This document shows, piece after piece, positions 59,161 through 64,000 of a stretch of 64,000 nucleotides of DNA. The stretch covers positions 186,001 to 250,000 of the forward strand of contig BSDZ01000032.1 of the NCBI GenBank assembly GCA_030268105.1. The letters run 5' to 3'. Numbering within the stretch: position 1 is the first letter of the stretch; every line of letters starts with the position of its first letter. The notes beneath the pieces are model-generated. The model worked only from the letters and a program-made list of their open reading frames with translations. It had not been told where the DNA came from and did not search any database. The position numbers were made by a program, and so were the translations under genes. The DNA comes from Volvox africanus. Its lineage: Eukaryota; Chlorophyta; Chlorophyceae; Chlamydomonadales; Volvocaceae.

Positions 59161-60216
59161 ACCATGTTTACCTGCTGGAGTACGCACCGACCGCATGGGA
59201 TTCCGCATGGTAAGACGCCCTGTCACAGCGTTGGAGGTCACGCTATGCCAATCGGTGTCGTATCCACCGGACACCACTGGACGCAATTTGTGATGGCGGT
59301 GGGAAGCTATTTCCTCACTCTGGCGGGAGGGAGGAAGGAGCGGCTGTCCAGTCTCGCAGCTACCATTATCGGTGTGTGATACGAGGTGGTGGCGGCGAAA
59401 GCCACCGTTATTGTTTTGGTGGACGCGAAAGCTGATGCGGCCATTCTTGGCCTTGGGTTTTCGGATCTCTGCCCTTTCCTGATCACTCCGAGCTGGAGCT
59501 GCGACGATGTCTCGTTGTGCGGTTATCGTCCGTGTAGAGGCCCCCGGAACATAGTCTAGTTCCCACTTGCAGTGCTGGTCTCGGCAGCCACTAGTGCTAC
59601 AGGTGCACCACGGGCAGTTGGGGTACCAAAGCAGTAAGGCCCCCACGGTGCCTGATGATGGGGCTGCCCGATGCTCCCCACGTCGGATCGGGTCGGTTCT
59701 GGTCTGGCTCTCACTGTCCTTCCAAACAGGAATAGGGAAAGATTTTTCTGACCATAGCACATCGCCTGACCTGCGCTTGGATGCTACATCTAGGTGAGGC
59801 GGGACCGGGCAGGGCGGGGAACGGTGCGCTGCTGGATAAAACCTGCTGGGACAAGGCCGGTCTATCGCGGCCTGTCTTGAGCCCCGTGCGCTACTTAACC
59901 TGATGCGGGCATTGATACTATACAATGTACCCATAGCGTTGGTGGGTTTGGCGTTGATGGTGGTGGCAACGGCGGCAGTTAGCCACCGCCACCGGAACAG
60001 GTAGCCTGCTACGGTGGTGCTATGGTGGTTGTGCAGGGCCTTGTAACGGCGTAGGGGGAACAATAGGAAAACAGCCAATTGGATGATATTACTGAAGGTA
60101 AGGCTGAGCGCACCGATGTCATACCATCCAATTGGGAACCAGGAGTTTAATCCAGAAGTTTTTGAATATTGCGGCTGCGGCCGATTGGTCATGGGTGGGG
60201 ACATGGTCAGTGGCAT
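59152..60216 (-). pseudogene. Long minus-strand frame, possible decayed transposase
   Basis: A 354-codon frame is unusually long for this non-coding neighbourhood. Around codons 150-200 the peptide reads DVLWSEKSFPIPVWKDS. This loosely resembles the WSDEKxF segment around the second catalytic Asp of Tc1/mariner-type transposases, but with the Asp missing. I find no second acidic motif, no terminal inverted repeats and no target-site duplication. The rest of the frame is Arg/Ser/Pro-rich. It may be a mutated mobile-element relic or simply an open frame by chance. Confidence 0.25.
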
Positions 60217-63131
60217 AACAGCAAGCTACGGTCTCCAAACGTCCTCCGGATCCTGCTGAAACATTACACCATTCGCTGCTCGTTGACAAACGCGGTTTGC
60301 TCACGCACTCAAAACAGGCTATATATTTTTCTCCCTGTCGAGCGTCACCGTGTCACGTGTTCATGTGTGCATCGTCATCATCGTCTCTAAATAATGAAAA
60401 CAATATTAAACACGCGCGATGACGGCGAGGGTCCGTCCCCATCGTGGGCCTTCCCGTGCGACCCCGGGCGTGTGTGGGTGAGATTCCATTCCGCGGACTT
60501 TGTGCAATGCATGTAGGAATGGATGTACCACATGGGTACTTAACGGCATCATAATGGGTAACGACAGTTGCATTCTTGCCTCTAGCCCGTGTTGAAGGAT
60601 GTCGGGCGGGTGCCCCATACAAGTTCCCACATGCGTTTGTGTGTGTTCGTGTGTTGTGGTCTTCGTGGTGGAAAAATCCTGTTTACATACGACGTCAGCC
60701 TCGCGGCGGCCTCTTATCTATCTATTCGCCTCCTGGCCTTATCGCACGCGAGAGAGACCATGACCCGTAAGGTGGAGGCTATGCGGCGGCATGTGCGGGG
60801 AGGCTTGGGTTCACCGTGGTGAGTAGGTCATGTTACAAGATGTCAGTACTGAGCCAGTACTGATGGTGCTGTTGACAACTTAAGCGGCGTGGCGGAAAGG
60901 GTTAGGAAAGCATTGAGAAGACACCGGCACAGAACTTGCGACGAAGACAAGGATGGGATTTCGGCGGCATGTGAGGCAGGCTGTGCCGGCGAGCTGCAGC
61001 AGCCGCTAACTTATGCCGGTGTGCTGCAACCAGCCCCAATTACGCTCACCTTGCATTGAGTAGAGAAATGCATGTGTAAGAAAGTCCGTGAGTATTATAT
61101 GTGTGTGGGATGGGTGGTTTGGCTTCACCCGTGGCCACTGCCTAGCAATCCCTACCTTCCCCTGTAGGGACTGATAGGTAATTGCCATGGGTGAAACCGG
61201 GTGAATCCAAACGCGCGTATGTATTTCTAGAGGTGTATGTAACCCGATAGTTTATGGTGAGCATCGTAATTAGTGATGCGAATGTTTACGGCTGTATCGT
61301 AATATGCAATGAATTACGGGATAAGTGGTCGCGGTCTTGTCGGTCGGGGTCTGAGGCAGTCCATGGGGCGGCGGAGGGTCGGCTGGGAAATGATAATAAC
61401 GGGCTCAGCCACATGGAGGAGTCGGGTAGGCTATGGACATGAGGGATGGAGCGGGCTTATGTGCAACGGAATGGGACAGCAGGAAATCACGGGCAGTGTG
61501 CGCAGGACATGATATGACTGTATGACTGACGGAGACACTGACAAATGTTATGGTGGACATTTTCGATTTCAGACCCGGAGCAACGGAGAAGGGGGCCACG
61601 TATATCGCTCCTGGCATTCTTTGGCACTAGGCTGATTGTTAGAATTCATGACAAGCACTTCAGGGTGCCGGACAACTCATCATGAGTGCTCGTAATTATG
61701 TTGGCCGGACCCCCCATCCACTGACAGCTTGTTTAGTCGAGGTTTGATGGACCCCATGGGCTGCATGGGGTTGGTTTAAGCGCTGGCGTAGAAAGATGGC
61801 ACAGACAGGCGGCTCAGCATTTTTATGCTAAGGCGTTGTGCCCGTTCGTGTTTGGACGGCTTCCAGCGAGCATGGATTTATGGAGCCAGCGAGGGATAGA
61901 GGCCTGAGCGGGGTATATGGAAGAGGATGGATGTGATAAGTGAGGAGGGAGGCTCGCGCTTCACAGATATGGTGGCAGCTGAAGGGACAAGAGTGATACG
62001 AAACGGACGGCTTGGCATATGTGCATCCTTTCATTACCATGCGAGCGTCATTAAGACTTGCGCCCCCGATTCGTAGCCCGTTGCCAGTGCGTTGAAGGTA
62101 TCATCTGTGTATGGGGCCCGCATAGATTGTGATTACATACACAGTGTGCGCACGCACTGCTCGCTGGCAACATGGACGGGCCACATTCTTCCGGACTAAA
62201 ATACACGGATAGGTCACAGCATTGAACTTAGGTGTACGGAAAAGCAGCGGAATATCAGGTATTTACATTACCTTCACAGCCGCGCTGTTGTGCTCCATCT
62301 AGTCACGTGAGGGGGCAGCAACCTAAACCTCATTTATTATGTCACTGATTTATTATGTCACCTGAAACCTCCCTACCCTGCCGGCCCACACTAGTCCCCA
62401 GGTCTTTCTCACCTCGCCCTGCCGGTTGCTCTGTCTTCTCTATTTCGACCTGGCTGCTACCGCCTCCCTGGCTGCCTGTGCCGCCTACTAGCACGAGCAT
62501 CAGGTTGCAGCAGCGGGACGACATTCGCCTGACAGAAGACAGTCAGTCTGGGGCCCAGCAGCCCGGGCCACCTCTATCACTTCCACCCCCATCGATTCCT
62601 CCACGCACGCCACCTTCGCCACCAACTGCATGAGCCTATGCTTTGCGTGGACTTGTTACTAGGGAACAATCCCCTCAAGTACCTTATGACAGATGAAGCA
62701 TATCACGCGTGATTGCGGAACTCAAGGGTTCGCCACGTTCGCTTCTCAACCTGTACGCTACCGGTACGCTCATCAAATCTCCACCATCCAGCCCACGTCA
62801 TCCTATCCTTCGGTTGCAACCCCCTTTCCGTCTGCCTACCCCATCGCCAGCAGCCACGCCCCTGCACGCATGCGCTCCGGCGCCTCTAACAACCGTCAGG
62901 AAGTGCGAGGATAGGACGCGTGAAACGAAGCGACACTGCCGTATCTTCCCTTCAGCAACATGTAGGCGGCGTGGCCGTTTTCCCTTCCACTTAACTGGTC
63001 ACTGACTCTCTCGCATGCACCTTCTACGGCCCAAGGATTACTGCACAACTACTACAGCAAAGCTGTGTGCATAAAGAGCAACGGGCCCAGTGTATGTCTA
63101 AGTTCTGTAAGGAGGATTTCCCGTCTAACAG
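59161..63131. other. Stretch without a supported gene on the plus strand
   Basis: Apart from the minus-strand frame at 59152-60216, I see no gene in this segment. A plus-strand frame at 62355-62633 is Pro/Ser-rich with a short charged part (LQQRDDIRLTED). It could be an upstream exon of the gene whose exon is at 63132, but the splice join is not clear. Confidence 0.35.
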
Positions 63132-63257
63132 GCGTTGTATAAGGCATTGCTAGCACTACCTAATGGTTGCATGCCAATGCAACCCCTGGACCTTCTGCAG
63201 TCGTCCCTTGACGGGTTCAATTTCTTGCACGGAGAGCAGCTCCCGGCGCTGCAAGCG
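63132..63257 (+). CDS. Isolated internal exon of an unrecognised gene
   Basis: A 126-nt exon (42 codons, phase 0 at both ends if read in the best frame) lies between a TAACAG acceptor and a GTAAGA donor. The peptide has regular Leu spacing (ALYKALLALPNG, LDLLQSSLDG, LPALQA), recalling the LRR-like exons at 36585-38106. The neighbouring exons are not clear in this window, and the gene may continue beyond 64000. Confidence 0.45.
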
Positions 63258-64000
63258 GTAAGATGGCTGGCGTGGAAGAACATGCTCGTCTCAAGGCGAG
63301 GTGCTGCTTAAGTTCTGCTTATATTGACTCACTTCATCCACCATCCTGTGCTGCGACGCATCATGCTTTTAAAGCCATGGTTGAAAGTCACGCGCTGTTG
63401 GCCACCGCTAATGCAACGCACGGCTACTTGGCCTCACGCTGGCTCTGGAGCACGCTGTGATATGCGCCAAGTGCCATATCCCCCCTGTGTTGTGGCCATG
63501 AAGTCACACCCAACTCCTAGCGAATGTCCATGTATAATACTCGCACCCACCGGATCCTGTCCTGATCAGGGCAAGTTGATTCTTGCAAGTCAGACTCTCC
63601 ACCCGCATTACAAAGAAGCAAGCTCCATAGTTGCGAGATGACTAACCGCTGTCATCTGGTCCCAGGCCATCATCCTCATGCCTCCGATCCCTCCAGACCA
63701 TCATGAAAGTGCATTACCATCAGCATCACCTCCCAGATAGCCATCGCGGTGATGTGGCCCCCAGTCTTCGTCAGCCCCAGCGTCTACTCATCACCATCCT
63801 GTTTTGTTTGCATCGAGTATGTTCATGTTCATGTCCGCACGCCAGTTGGTAGCTGCTTGATTGGCACCAAGGCATATCCTCTCATGCGTCTGATCCTCAA
63901 CACTCAGAAGCTCTTGGCGGGGTCCAGTGACTCGATCATCTCCAGTACCTCATTCTTCTGATGCCTCTTAATCCTGTTGAACTCTGCCGAAACCTCCACA
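63258..64000. other. Right edge, no supported gene
   Basis: No recognisable domain. A frame at 63324-63641 and one at 63749-63961 are open but composition-poor. If the exon at 63132-63257 is real, part of this stretch should be intron and exons of the same gene. Confidence 0.3.

Overview
The window is nuclear DNA from an intron-rich eukaryote. One gene near the right side has 18 exons with GT-AG introns of about 160-1240 nt. It encodes a PP2C phosphatase fused to two cyclic-nucleotide-binding domains and a protein-kinase-like domain, an architecture I know from land plants and algae. A plastid-type SRPBCC lipid/polyketide-cyclase-like gene also fits a photosynthetic host. A microalga, possibly a eustigmatophyte, is my best guess, but the sequence does not prove it.

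Layout. 1-2.9 kb: left flank, no gene I can support. 2.97-26.4 kb (array 1): 39 tandem units of mostly 540-543 nt (short, S) or 672 nt (long, L). Each carries a 77-nt intron-like segment with donor, branch-like site and acceptor, and Thr/Ala-rich potential exons. 26.4-36.5 kb (array 2): 62 consecutive copies of a 164-166 nt module made of a 69-nt exon and a ~95-nt GT-AG intron. Each exon is open in one frame only, and its length is a multiple of three. 36.6-38.1 kb: unique exons of a weakly leucine-rich-repeat-like gene; the first joins the last array exon in phase. 38.1-43.2 kb: no supported gene. 43.2-44.8 kb, minus strand: SRPBCC-domain gene in three exons. 44.8-47.3 kb: no supported gene. 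47.26-59.07 kb, plus strand: the complete PP2C/cNMP/pseudokinase gene, 1090 residues. 59.1-64 kb: one long unexplained minus-strand reading frame, and one convincing isolated exon near 63.2 kb.

The two arrays occupy more than half the window and share a pyrimidine-rich intron module. Four copies of the array 2 exon sit inside array 1, so both arrays seem to have grown by unequal exchange through this module. The exon-intron module expansion is the most unusual thing here. If transcribed and spliced, array 2 alone would add about 1426 residues of 23-residue repeats. One obstacle is clear: the open frame of the array 1 exons does not join array 2 exons in phase, so the two arrays may not form one simple transcript.

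The PP2C fusion gene has an intact phosphatase active site. Its kinase-like domain has lost the ATP lysine, the catalytic aspartate and the DFG glycine. It therefore reads as a membrane-anchored phosphatase gated by cyclic nucleotide, with a pseudokinase tail.
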